Source: Guyanagaster necrorhizus
Lineage: Eukaryota; Basidiomycota; Agaricomycetes; Agaricales; Physalacriaceae
Length of the DNA: 64,000 bases
Assembly: GCF_019112545.1 (NCBI RefSeq)
Contig: NW_025064883.1
Location: 1,624,100-1,688,099 of the forward strand
Reading direction: 5' to 3'
The notes under the pieces are model-generated. The model worked only from the letters and a program-made list of their open reading frames with translations. It did no database searches and was not told the origin of the DNA. The position numbers were made by a program, and so were the translations under genes. How positions within the stretch are numbered: the stretch's first letter is position 1; every line of letters starts with the position of its first letter. Shown here piece by piece: positions 25,333 to 36,311 of the stretch.

Positions 25333-26739
25333 ATGTCCTCCGAACCCCTTCCATTACAATCAGATTCTTGGGTGACGCCTCCAATTGACACCCAACGCGG
25401 CCATGCGTTCCCACATTCATTGACTTCTTCACATCTCTCGATGGCGAATCCTAGTCAGAGTGCAGACGGGGCTGTCCTGGACATCACAAAAAGGGATTCG
25501 AAGCGTGAAGACACAGGCGAGGAGCTGCGATTTGCCAGGGAAACGTCATTCGATGGCCCCCTTCCGAGCCCGCCGTTGACCAGGACAAATACTAAAGAGA
25601 GTGTTGCCCAGAAGTACCAGGAGAAGACCCTGGCTGGCGAAAAGCAAGAACCGGAGTCCAGGGAGAAGGACTCCGTCTGGCATCCACTGCAGTTTGGTGA
25701 CCCTGCCGACCATACCCAGGACACCACCGTTGTCGACTTGGGTGATTCCATTGTTGACGCCAATGGCCGCCTGGTGTTCCCTGACGGGACGAGCAAAGAC
25801 TTCCCCCCTCCTTCTCCTCGTGGAGCTGTTCTTCCCATTGACACACAAAAACCACATTCCCCGCAGCCATGGGAGCTCGTCGATCCTCCTTCATCAAATG
25901 ATCACAAGCCTTTGCAGTATGGGACGGTGTCAAACAAGTTGAGCACCCTGCAGGGTACCTCGTATGCTTTTTTTTGCCTTTCACAACGTTGTCATGTCGC
26001 TTATTGGTCCCTGTAGACACCGCCGGCCTCTGATACCTAAATCATCATATTACTTCGGACCTCCCCCTCCGGATGCGGCGTTTGGTACGCCGCCAATGGG
26101 TCAGATAGGTGTTCATCATCCTCGCGAAGTCATTCGGATCGAGCGGGATTATACTGGCGGAGAGTTGATTCAATTTGCTCCGATCTATCCGCTGGAGCTG
26201 GAAGGACGGGTGCGTCGATTGCTATTTCCATGCTGCCAAGGGTCAGGAACTCGGGCGGTGTACTGACCTCATGGCGAATAGATAACGCCAACACAGTTCT
26301 TGGAATCCATCAACGCCATCAACGAACTGCTCATATCTGCGCACAGTATTCGGCGTTCGATGGTTGACAATGTGCTTGCGGTCGTCACGTTGTACCTGTC
26401 AAGACTGATCATCACTTCGCACTACGAGAAAGTTTGTATTCTTGTGCTCCTTTTCCGTAACAATGATCCCTTAATGCTTGTTTCTGATAGGAGATGAAAC
26501 GGCTCAGACTGCTCTTCGATGAACTGAATACCGGACTGTATAATCCTGCTGGCTTGAATCTTCTTTGGCCGGACAAGGTGGCTTTTCTATACGTGAGTTT
26601 CATAAGTGTCTTTCCTTCCGTATCCAGTCTGGATATACTTACGACAACAACAACTCAGATGGAGATCGAATACTACGTGAGCGTTGTTTTGTCAATGCGC
26701 TAACTTTGTGAAACTGAACCCAAATGTATTTTTCAGTGA
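25333..26739 (+). CDS. ERF4: Ras palmitoyltransferase subunit Erf4 (Golgin A7/ERF4 family)
   Basis: Accessory subunit of the Erf2-Erf4 DHHC palmitoyltransferase at the ER/Golgi, which modifies Ras. The ATG at 25333 starts a disordered N-terminus of about 200 residues. After an intron with donor gtatgc the conserved domain begins: HHPREVIRIERDYTGGE, FAPIYPLELEGR, ITPTQFLESINAINELL, then HYEKEMKRLR, NPAGLNLLWP and KVAFLY|MEIEYY. The last residues are on an 18-nt exon (26659-26676) followed by gtgagc and an acceptor tttttcag immediately before TGA (26737-26739). Without that last splice the frame would run to TAA at 26700-26702, adding eight residues. The Erf2 partner is not in the window. Confidence 0.9.
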
Positions 26740-27397
26740 TATCATTCAGTTCCGCCCTTATTTTTATTGCTTTTTGCGGATGCATCTCTTACATGCTGTA
26801 TCTGACTACTATTATCCGTGTTTCCGTCGATCTTCAGTGCGGCATCTCTCGTTTGGCCATTCTCTACATATCATCTCTGGGCGCTATTAGTATGAGAGTT
26901 ATAATGATAATTGACAATGGGGCTACCCCATGGAAGAAACTTGAAGCGGATGGATGACTCGACCGATGGTTCGAATCAAAAAGCGCAGATTCAGAAGACG
27001 TACAGTGCATTCTATCAAACCATACGAAACGTGGCCAAAAGTCCGACTGAATCTATTGGAACAATTACGCGGTATCAAACGTGGATCCTTTTCCGCGCGG
27101 GGAGGAACGGTGTAACGGACGATGTTGGGGGGTCAACGTTTGGTCACATGTTTTCTCGAATATTCTCAGATGCCGAGTGCCGAGCCGCGCGTCCCTCTCC
27201 AATAATGGGGATTACCGGCGATCAACGGCAAAGGAAGGAGGGGGTGCTTGGTAAGACACCTGTGACGACTGCTGCTGCACCGAGTACACATATCTTTCTC
27301 GACGCCGTCACCTCCACCGTTGAGCAACTAAATCTAATCTTGTCTTCTACTTCCATCTCTTCGTACATACGTCCTTTCTTTTTCAGTTCCCTCGTAA
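26740..27397. other. Intergenic region between ERF4 and YAP1-like gene
   Basis: No supportable gene. The last 150 nt are pyrimidine-rich (CTCCACC..TCTTCTACTTCC), probably the 5' leader of the bZIP gene. Confidence 0.45.
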
Positions 27398-29297
27398 ATG
27401 GAGTCCTTTTCTGAAATCACCCCGCTCTGGGATCTCTCACAGGCAACGACTTTTTCCCAGCTTGCCGACGACGACTTTCTTGCTCTCTTGCAAAAGCAAT
27501 TTCCGAGCGCTGCGAACCCACCATCGAATCTCGGCGGAGATTTTGCTGTGGATCCTCAGAGTATATCACGATTTTCTCTCCCCAGTCTCAACCCGCCCTC
27601 CGAAGACAGTAGTCCCAGTCCGCCTCGGAGCGGCGAGCCAAGCTCCAGCGTGCGGAACCAAGATGATGACGATTCATTCGTTCAGGGCGACTCTGCGCTG
27701 AAACGGAAAGCAAGTGATGAAGACCTTGAAGAGGGACCGAGCCAGAAATCCCAGCATACTGGTGAGCAGCATTGGGTCCAGTGGCTTCTGCCTTTCAGAC
27801 TTTTACTGTTCATCACGTAGCTGGCAACAATAAAAAGGGAGCGAGCTCCTCCAAGCGCAAGTCGACTGGCAATGGACCAGTAAGGGCGTATCCACTTAAT
27901 TCAATTGAAACGATGCTTATCGAGATAACAGGACGAGAACCGCCTCCTTAAGCGCAAAGAGCAAAATCGTGCCGCTCAGCGCGCATTCAGGGAAAGAAAA
28001 GAAAAGCATGTTAAAGATGTGAGTTTACAACGCCCGGCTATATCGGAGTCGAACCCTCCTGACTCAACTTTGCCTAGCTCGAGGACAAGGTCGCTGCTCT
28101 TGAGGCTCGTAATGAGCAGACGACATCCGAAAACGAAAACCTGCGTGATCTGCTGGCTCGAATACAGTCGGAGAACGTGGCGCTTAGGCAGGGGTCTTTC
28201 ACTTTTCAAGTCCCAAAAACAGCTGGTCGCTCAATACCCTCGCCATCCACTTCCGCCACCTTATCACCTCCTGAAACCTCTCTTTCCGCATCATTCAGCC
28301 GTAATTCCCCAAAGCTGTCTCTCCAAAAGTACACAAATCCTCTCGATCTTAGTTCGTTGACAGCGTTTGATCCGAGCGTCCTGGATTTACTCGATGAACC
28401 TCAGCAGACTGCGACAACATCGGGAGGAGCAATGGAGGTGGATTTTGGCTATAACAAAGACAAGGGCTATCTTACCTCCAACTTCACGACCATTGCTAGT
28501 AATCCCGCCTTTTTTTCCTTGGCATCAATGTTTGACCCCACGCCAACGCCTTCCCCGCCGACAAGCAACAGCATATCGAATTCCGATACACCTTCGTTCA
28601 ACTTCGACTTGAGCTCGCTCACTGCATGGTCCCCGTCCTCGTCCCATGATACCGGGACACTGGATGACTTATTTGGTTCATATATGGATCACACGCAAGG
28701 CATAGACTTGAACAGCATTCTCGGCCCCCCGTCTTCTATCAGTCCCATAGTTCATCAAGCGAATCTCAATACTCATGTCACATCACCTGATTCTTCATCT
28801 TCTTCACCTTCGTCTAATGGCTCAGATCCCAGTCTTTTTGGTACGCCCATAGAAGGATCTTCGTCGGAGTCAGACATAGGACATGACGAAGCTACATGTC
28901 CGAAGACCAAGTCAGAGTGCGTCAGGCATGTGGATAGTGGCGGGTTATCGCCATTTGTGACAAACTCTTCCTTCTTCCGCAAAGCTGGTGACAATACACT
29001 TGTTAGCGGGGTGTCGTGTCAAGGATCGTCGAGCTTTCCTAAAACGACGAAGAACGACAGTAACATTGAGGTTTTGAGTGCGTGGCGCAGTATAACGTCG
29101 AATCCCGATTTTAAGGTGCGCACATTCAAATTACTAGACCAGGCTACTAGTGTTTACGCGCACGATTTTAGGATTGTGACATCAACGAGCTGTGTTCAGA
29201 GTTCTCGAGTAAGGCTCGGTGCGATGGGTCGAAGGTTGTTCTGGAACCCTCTGGCGTCCAGCATATACTGAAAAACCTATCCAAGAACCGCGCATAG
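27398..29297 (+). CDS. YAP1: AP-1-like bZIP oxidative-stress transcription factor (Yap1/Pap1 family)
   Basis: Nuclear factor that activates antioxidant genes. In the family, oxidised Cys-rich domains block Crm1-dependent export. The ATG at 27398 opens an acidic N-terminus. The basic region reads RKEQNRAAQRAFRERKEKHVKD, with the Yap-type NxxAQxxFR signature, followed by a leucine zipper across an intron (LEDKVAALEARNEQ). A Ser/Pro-rich middle follows. The inner Cys-rich region has ATCPKTKSEC, and the C-terminal one has DCDINELCSEF..ARCDG followed by a hydrophobic export-like VQHILKNL. The final intron (gtgcgc..gattttag, about 29116-29167) must be removed to obtain the C-terminal Cys domain; the stop TAG is at 29295-29297. 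Confidence 0.93.
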
Positions 29298-29967
29298 AGC
29301 GGCTGCTTTTGTATTCAACACGATTGGCTTCCTCGTGTGTACTCCGCAATATACTCGACGCACCCGCCGAGTGGGTATTCACAGGGCAGTCGGAGACGAT
29401 CAAGAGGTCTACCGCTCTACACCGAGTACTTTCGTTTTCCCCCAAGTTGTCAAATAAATAGGCTCACGACTGGGTATCCCATGTTGAGCACTGGGGGTTA
29501 TGGAACGCGAGGGGCAAGGCACGTACAGTCCTTTGTCTTCGGACAACGCACATTTTGCATATGGGTTTCATAACTTTCTTCGCTCAAGTCGTACCTGATG
29601 TATTTTTTATAGCTTACTCTTAAGTCTCTTTTTCATTTTTTTCCACCAGTATCGACATGTATTCATCTCACTCTGAACGAAACAGTGCTACCATTGTAGA
29701 ACATGGCCAGCAGTAGCTCTATGAACTGATACCCATTTCATATGAGCATTGTATAGTATGATATCTATAGACTTGTGATTGATGACAGGCAGCTAGTTAT
29801 TTGGAAGGATGAGAGCACATGAATTTTTGTAAGTTATTGACGGCCACAAGTGGAACAAAGAGCCCGCTGCAAACATCTACAAGTCATGAACCTTGTGCCA
29901 TTTCGAACATTACAATCAGTGACCTTGACGGTCACTGCTTGGTTAATCTATAAACTTTATCGTAGCA
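29298..29967. other. Convergent 3' intergenic region
   Basis: Lies between the stops of the YAP1-like gene and the FSH1-type gene. No gene or repeat seen. Confidence 0.5.
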
Positions 29968-31201
29968 CTATGGCCGTGCTTTCGCTACAGGCGTAGCCGT
30001 TCCGGAAGTCGGCTTCAACTCGGACAGAACGGGAGATGGTATATCAGCGGACGGATCTCGTATGTATGCAGCGAGGAATTTCCTCCACGGAGTTTTAGAA
30101 GGAACAAAATGGCCTGGAACAGGGATGAGATCTTCGAGATATGATTCACATGGAAGACAACGGACCTCCGTCGTGTTCCTCAATTCGTTTATTGCTTGAG
30201 ACGTCGATAAGTTCTTGGGTACGATTTGCGGTGACTATCACATCGTTTTTGCCTATTATGTGAAGCGTGGGCGTGGAATAGGCCGGGTTAAATAGAACGT
30301 CTGCCAGGGGATCCATAATCCTCAGCCCTGCGACTGCGACACAGAATTTTCTGAGGGAAAATGAGACCAATTGGCAGGGTGGTGACAATAGGTTATAAAT
30401 ACAAAGGTGGATGCGGCGATTTACCATCTATGAGGAACGGCGGATAGCTTTCTGGATTTTCTAACTGCCGAAGCAAGACTGCATGTCAGTCTCAGGGGAA
30501 ATTCATTTGGATGCGATTCAAGACACACCAGAGCGCATAGCAAAGCTGCAACGGCCGCTCCCTGACTGTAAGAATAGGTATGAGGCGAAAAGTTGACAAA
30601 TTATGTCGAATTGTATTCTACCTAAAGCCAAACACGCCCTGGAATTAATGCGCATGAGAGATGTGCCGGGGACAGAACAAATACAAAATACGTGCTGACT
30701 CACGTCGTATGTGCGTTCTTTGAGGACATCCCGAATCAGAATAAGTGAGTCGTCTAAACCAACGGCTCGGGTCTTGTCGGCGAAAGCTCTGAACCATCCT
30801 CGAGGAGTAAGTGTTGGGTCTTCATTGGTGGAAGCTTCGGAAACATTTTCATTTGATTCTGAAGCACCACCGAACAGATCTTCCGCTTGGAGGACATGAG
30901 GTGCGTCGATGAAAACTATAAACAAGAACGATCCCGTGCTAAAGTTAACTTTACATATGAGTTGAAGAAGGGCAGCCTACCCATGTCAACGTCCTTTCCG
31001 CATTGTTTCCGCAAGGCTCCGAGCTAAAAGTTGCGTTATTACGGGATGCTACTGTAGCAAGGTTCACGGCATACGCGCTTGCTCAAGATATGGGCATTCT
31101 GAGCATAACTATTATAGGACAAGTCAGAGGATATCTGGGGAGAATTACCCCGACGAAGCATACCCATGGAGGACAAGAATCGATTTAGTGGTAGTAGTCA
31201 T
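29968..31201 (-). CDS. FSH1: FSH1-type alpha/beta serine hydrolase
   Basis: Cytosolic alpha/beta hydrolase of the FSH family (related to human OVCA2). Start ATG at 31201 (MTTTTKS) leads into ILVLHGYASSG, then YAQNAHILSKR, LGALRKQCGKDVDM and FIDAPHVLQ across short introns. The nucleophile elbow GVFGFSQGAAVAALL is split by an intron (30566-30621) inside the Ser codon (AG|T). The catalytic Asp is in LHIIGKNDVIV and the His in HDGGHFVPSKTPW, the latter also rebuilt across an intron. The first intron is only about 40 nt. Substrate unknown. The C-terminal Pro/Thr-rich tail ends at 29968. Confidence 0.88.
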
Positions 31202-32670
31202 GGATAAGAAAGATCTTGATGATCGGAAAATCGGTAGATTTGATTTTTGTGGATATCACCGAGTCACCATCGTCATCGTGCGGAACCGGCGAACGCGTTG
31301 AGAAGGTTCGAGTGAGAGCAGGTATATGAGTCGATTGAATATTGTAGTCCCATCACTAGAACAGCTGCTTGTCGCATCTCTCACCTGCCAATCTAGCAGA
31401 AGTAGTACTGGCAATTTCCTGCGAATGAGTTATATAATAGATCATGGGGGTTGTAAATGGCAGGCTTTCATTAATCCTTCAAGTTGGAGGTCGAAGGTCG
31501 TGAAAGCTGGTTGTGGCTGTGAAACATTAGCCTCTGTGGGTGATGGATCTGTACAGAGCTACAGGGTCACCTGTGCCTCGCCGTTTCGTAGGCAAAATGT
31601 GTCTCATAGATTCTCTGCGACGGCTGTAGCACAGAAAGATACTCAAAGGATTTTTTTTCATTTTTCTCGAAGGAAGAATAGATAGGTAGACAGAGTGATG
31701 GGGAAAAGATCCATCATAAGTATGTGCTTTGCACTGCTAGCACTCCAGTGTTTCCGAACCGCAGTGTCAGTCCTTGTCGTGTATGACATAGATAGTAGAT
31801 CACAGTCCAGTGGTCGGGAAAGCGCTGAGCAAGAAGAGAGATCCAGAATTATACAGATGTGCCATAGCTATTGCATTGACATGAGGGAGTCCTGTGAAGG
31901 CATTTCGGTCGATAGGAATTGAGTCAAGTCGCATTCGGATGACGGGGAGGAAATTTCAAAATGTCCGAGTTGAAAATCAAAAGGCACAGCCACTGACTTC
32001 GACTTTTGATGGACAACTAAATCAGTTGCGTCAAGCAATATTCCCGATATAAACCGGGAGCGGTCCTCTGTATCTCTTAGTGTTTCTGCCCTGCCTTCCG
32101 AAAAACCTCCCATCCTGGTTAAAGCTATATCCGAAATTCGCCTGAACTACTGTTTCCGTGTTCTCTCACTGACACGCTCTGCGGCACAAGGGAAATTTAA
32201 AGTTCTCGTCCAGCAACTGCCCTGAGAGCAGTCACCTCAAAATCGGGTCCGATGACCGCTGTTTTCGCCATATCTAAGTTCACCAATACGTGCAATGTCG
32301 GCATCTTCGATGGTACTGTCCTACCCTAACGTTTGCCTCATTACAACCCGCATCTCAGGCCATTGCATGTGAAAAATAAAAAATTTTCTTTATCTGCTTC
32401 ATCAAATGGGTACAAGTCATTGCGTCAGACGCTTCAGGATTCTGTACTGACGATAAATATATACTAGTGAAATTCCACAGGTTAGCTCGCAGAACTCGTG
32501 GAGCAATCTTCCGGGCTATATAAAACTGAGGGGCCTTCACATATGGTCGAAGAACTTTGAGAGTCTAGACTGTTTCAGTACCTTTTCTGAAGGACATCAT
32601 TTACTGTAAGTTTGTGATGTCGCCACCGCCCTGTTTTCGATGTTGACCCAAATCTAGGATATAAGATGTC
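31202..32670. other. Gene-poor region
   Basis: Only short frames are found; a frame beginning at 31695 looks superficially like a secreted peptide but lacks other support. Probably the upstream region of the FSH1-type gene and undefined sequence. Confidence 0.35.
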
Positions 32671-33857
32671 TTCCTCTGTACCTCGCTTCCCAATAACTGG
32701 TTGCGAGGAACGGTGGTCCGTTTTACTGGCCTCCCGTTCCTTCTCACACAAAGCCATCCGCCAATCATATCTCCTTCAGGTAGGTATCCCCACTTTTTTG
32801 CTGGTTGCTGCACATGCTCCTCGGACGTTCTAATCTGGGGGTAGTTCATCTCGCGTCAAGTCTGCCGTACATATCTCCTGCTTGTCTTGTGTATCGGTGG
32901 TCATCGGACAACGGGTTCAATGGAGACATTGAGTCCTAATGTACGTATACTTACTGTCTTCTTCGTGTACAGGCCGGAAGGTTTTGCTTTCATATCTTTC
33001 TTCGGCTTCTTGTACCTATCTTTTTTTGACAAGATGAAAATATCTTTACAGATACAAGGAACGGTGCAAATTTAGCCTCTGGTTGGTTCAGGACCGAACA
33101 TATGTAAGTCGAAAATTCATCTTTTCGTTAGCGTTCTGATTTGTTTTCGTTTCGGGTCAAGTCGATGGTATTTCTGAACGTTTGTAGTTCCAAAACGCAC
33201 TTGCATAACGCTAATATGTCCTTCAAGGGCCGGGAGGGCAAGGACCATGCCGAGCCCTTCAATTTGTCTGTTACGTCCACACAATCAGTATCGAACCTGT
33301 AAGTTGCTGACAAGTCTCCTCGTGGATCGTAGCCAATTAAATAAACTTTCTCTTTACCGAGGTCCAACTCCAGGGATTCGGATACCTTCGCATGATCCGC
33401 CACTTCCAGCTTCGTACGCCCGCCTATTCTATCCTTATTTGTTCGCACGGTCAATGGATAGCCATGTCAATCAGGTACCATTCAAAGCGGAGGCAAGTTC
33501 AGTCCTGATCCCGCCTCGTCTGTCACTCCCTCTAGGCTATAAGCAACTGTGTCTGCAATTGTCTTGGGTTTCCAAACGTTCTTTTGTTCTTTGCGTACGA
33601 CGGCTGAAGCTCAAGATGCGACAGACAGTCTGATCCTGAAATTGGGTTTGCGTATTCGTGCTATTCATTTTTTTCCAGGAAGATCTTGGTTGCCCCTCAT
33701 TGCGTTCTGGGACGAAGCAAGAATGGACAGTACCACACAATCCAATGTAGACAAATCTACAGATGCAGAACCACATGCATCGTCGCGTACAAATTTAACT
33801 GTTTGCGACAGTGAATCGAAAGGTTTGGCAGAGAAGAGATTTACGATTGGACAATAA
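32671..33857 (+). CDS. Possible lineage-specific multi-exon protein, structure unresolved
   Basis: Several stretches read like protein, are bounded by plausible donors and acceptors, and lie on one strand. These are 32671 onward (MSSSVPRFPITGCEERW, donor gtaggt), about 33050-33100 (YKERCKFSLWLVQDRTY, donor gtaagt), about 33160-33300 (SMVFLNVCSSK.., donor gtaagt after SVSNL) and about 33600-33857 (TAEAQDATDSLIL..RFTIGQ, TAA). I could not find one splice path that keeps the frame throughout. It may therefore be an orphan gene, a decayed gene or chance. No family recognised. Confidence 0.22.
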
Positions 33858-34278
33858 TTGGCCTGCCATTCGACACCTTCTATTGTTTCTGCTCTTTAAT
33901 TATGGCGACAACAGTGGGACACATGCAGTGGCCTCTAGTAGAAGCCTCACAGTGCAAGTCTTTTTAGTACTTTTACGCATGAAACAGCGAGCGCCATTTG
34001 GGGCACCTCTTGAATATGCAACAAGTCGATAAATAATATTGAGAGAAGCTGACAGCGCCAGCAGATTTTCAGCCCTACTGTCAATGCAATTGTCGTCTAC
34101 GACCATGAAGTATTGTAGCGAAGATTAAAGATCGTGATAAGCGTAGGTATGAAGTCCGTGTCATATTCGTAATGCAATAGAAAGCAAGAGGCAACCGTCG
34201 TTGTACGTCCAAAGTCGAGAACAGAAAATAAAAGAGCCCAACAAAATCCAGATAATCCTTCCACATGGAATCGCACAA

Positions 34279-34946
34279 CTACGTCGCACGGAAAGCACTC
34301 CTGAGCAGTTGGAAGCCAGACAAGAAGACGACGAGTATCGTTGCGATGATGGTAATGACTGTCGGCTGTGCGATATAGGACGAAAAACCGTTGCTACATA
34401 TCGAGCATGTCCATCCTGATTATTCTTGGTCAGTTTCTTAATCAATTCACGGACAAGGAGGGACGCACCACTGCTGAGTGGGGTGTATGCCTGAGGGGTA
34501 TAGAATGCAAACGTAGCTTCACTGTTTGGGTTCATGTACCCGCCTTTTCTAGTTGCGCTCAATCCACGCTCGTCACATATCAACAACGTGCAAGTCGCTT
34601 GCGGGAGAGGATTATCTGAGTGACTCTCCTGGTAAGAGTAAACATCCCACACGACCTGGGTGGCCGTCCCGTCGATGATTCCACTTGACCCTGGTCCCAC
34701 AGGATAAGTATTGCCGTTGTCGCATAGCGCAGAGACAGTGAGATGTGTGGGGGAGACGATGACATCGGTAAAGTTCCAACCAAAGGTCACCATCTCATTG
34801 GTTGCGATTTTGTAGAAGGATGTGACCGTCGTTGGTGGCTGGGTGATGGTCAGGGAACCTGCCGCTGCAGAGGCAGGGACGGATACAGTTGAGGAAGCCG
34901 CTGAGGAAGAGGCAGCCTGGGAGCCTGAGGATGACGACGACGACAT
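34279..34946 (-). CDS. DUF7137-type fungal membrane protein
   Basis: Read from 34946 as MSSSSSSGSQ, a Ser/Ala-rich segment, then the conserved domain of the family: SLTITQPPTTVTSFYKI, VTFGWNFTDV.., VVWDVYSYQ, CTLLICDERGLSA, AFYTPQAYTPLSSG. After an intron the C-terminus reads TCSICSNGFSS followed by one membrane helix (TVITIIATILVVFLSGF) and a short tail; the stop TAG is at 34279-34281. The expected N-terminal signal peptide is not resolved, so a further 5' exon between 34947 and 35100 is possible. Function unknown; members are predicted cell-surface proteins with an Ig-like fold. Confidence 0.72.
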
Positions 34947-35141
34947 CGAGGACGGTGATGGCGGTGACTGTTAAGGAGAGGAGCAAAACCACGACTCAGA
35001 AGACGATGGTATCACTGGGCTCGTTGGCGACGACGACAAGTCACAGTGTGACCAGCAATAATTTGTCACCCTTCTCAAACACGTGGCTTGCGGCACACGG
35101 TACCCGACTTCCGGACCGTGACCCCTTGACTCCTTCCACCC

Positions 35142-36224
35142 ATGTCGAAAATTCAGCAACCTTCAAATCAAATCAAGTACTATCCATATTTTTTCCATCT
35201 TACCTTTACTGACCCAGAATATATCCAGGCTTACGAATGTCTCCGTGGTTAAATTAAAGAAAGGCGGCAAGCGCTTCGAAGTATACTAAGTGCTCTACAC
35301 TTAGTCATAGCTAGTTTTAACACAAATGTCAGATCGCATGCTACAAGAATAAAGTGCAAGAGTGGAGAAATGGCGTGTATGATAACTTATTATATTGGAT
35401 TGTTCAGATTCTTATTTGTTCTTTGGGCAGGGAAACTAACTTGGACGACGTTCTTCAAATAAGCAACGTATTCGTGAACGTTTCCAAGGGCGAAGTAGCC
35501 AAGCATGGCGACCTAAAAAAATGCTTTGGTACATCCGATATTCTCGATATCGTTAAAGAGGTCTTGCCGTGTTCATCTTTCTCGATTTTTCGAAATCTCA
35601 TTCGCTGTCAAGTAGATCCTCAAGAAGGGCGAGATGCAAGTCAACGAGAAGGAGCGCGATCACGATCTCTCGGCGCTTCGCAAAGAAATCCTCAACTTGG
35701 TAGCAGAGAAATGTGTTGATCCGGAAACCCAAAGGCCTTATCCAGTAGGTCTGATAGACAAAGCTATGACCGAGGCTGGATTCAGTGTTAAACCGAACAA
35801 AACTGCGAAAAGCCAGGTAGGGAGCTTTCTTACTCCCATATATTTTAACCTCAACTTCGTCTGTCCAACCAGGTGTCGGAATGTATAAAGCTTATCCAGT
35901 CAAATTCCACGCTGCCTATACAGCGTGCAAGGATGCGTGTCCGTGTAACTATGCCACCTGCAGACGGCAAGCGGCTCAGAGAGAAGATATTAGAAGGAGC
36001 AGACAAGGTTGAGGACGATGAAACCACTAAAGATGAGTGGGAAGTCGTGAGTATCCATCTTTCTTCTGCTTCCATCACTTACTTACAGCTATCCACCTAT
36101 TCATTCAAAGGTTATGCTCATAGATCCTGGCCAATTCCGTGTAATCAATGAGATTCTGCAAAAAGAATGCAAGGGCCGGGGACGAATCGAGACAATGACT
36201 TTCGCAGCAACAGCGACAAATTAG
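35142..36224 (+). CDS. SDO1: Ribosome maturation protein SBDS
   Basis: Cytoplasmic factor that, with the GTPase Efl1, releases eIF6/Tif6 from pre-60S subunits. Exons joined by introns of about 50-57 nt give [69 protein letters not shown], and [18 protein letters not shown]. These are followed by [22 protein letters not shown] and the C-terminal domain ending [19 protein letters not shown]. This matches the three-domain SBDS architecture in order. The ATG is at 35142 and the stop TAG at 36222-36224. The gene is divergent from the DUF7137 gene (195 nt between starts as annotated). Confidence 0.94.
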
Positions 36225-36311
36225 ACCTCCTCAGGGCTCCTGTGTCCTTAGAGAATTGTATCTTTTTAGGTAGACTCAGATGACATTGTTATGTGTACAT
36301 CTTCTGGCAAC

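Noticed and set aside
26955..26985. GGTTCGAATC resembling a tRNA B box
   Set aside because: No matching A box, acceptor stem or cloverleaf could be drawn around it.
31695..31922. Short frame resembling a secreted Cys-containing peptide
   Set aside because: Hydrophobic start could be chance; no intron structure, no conserved pattern, and the surroundings are non-coding.
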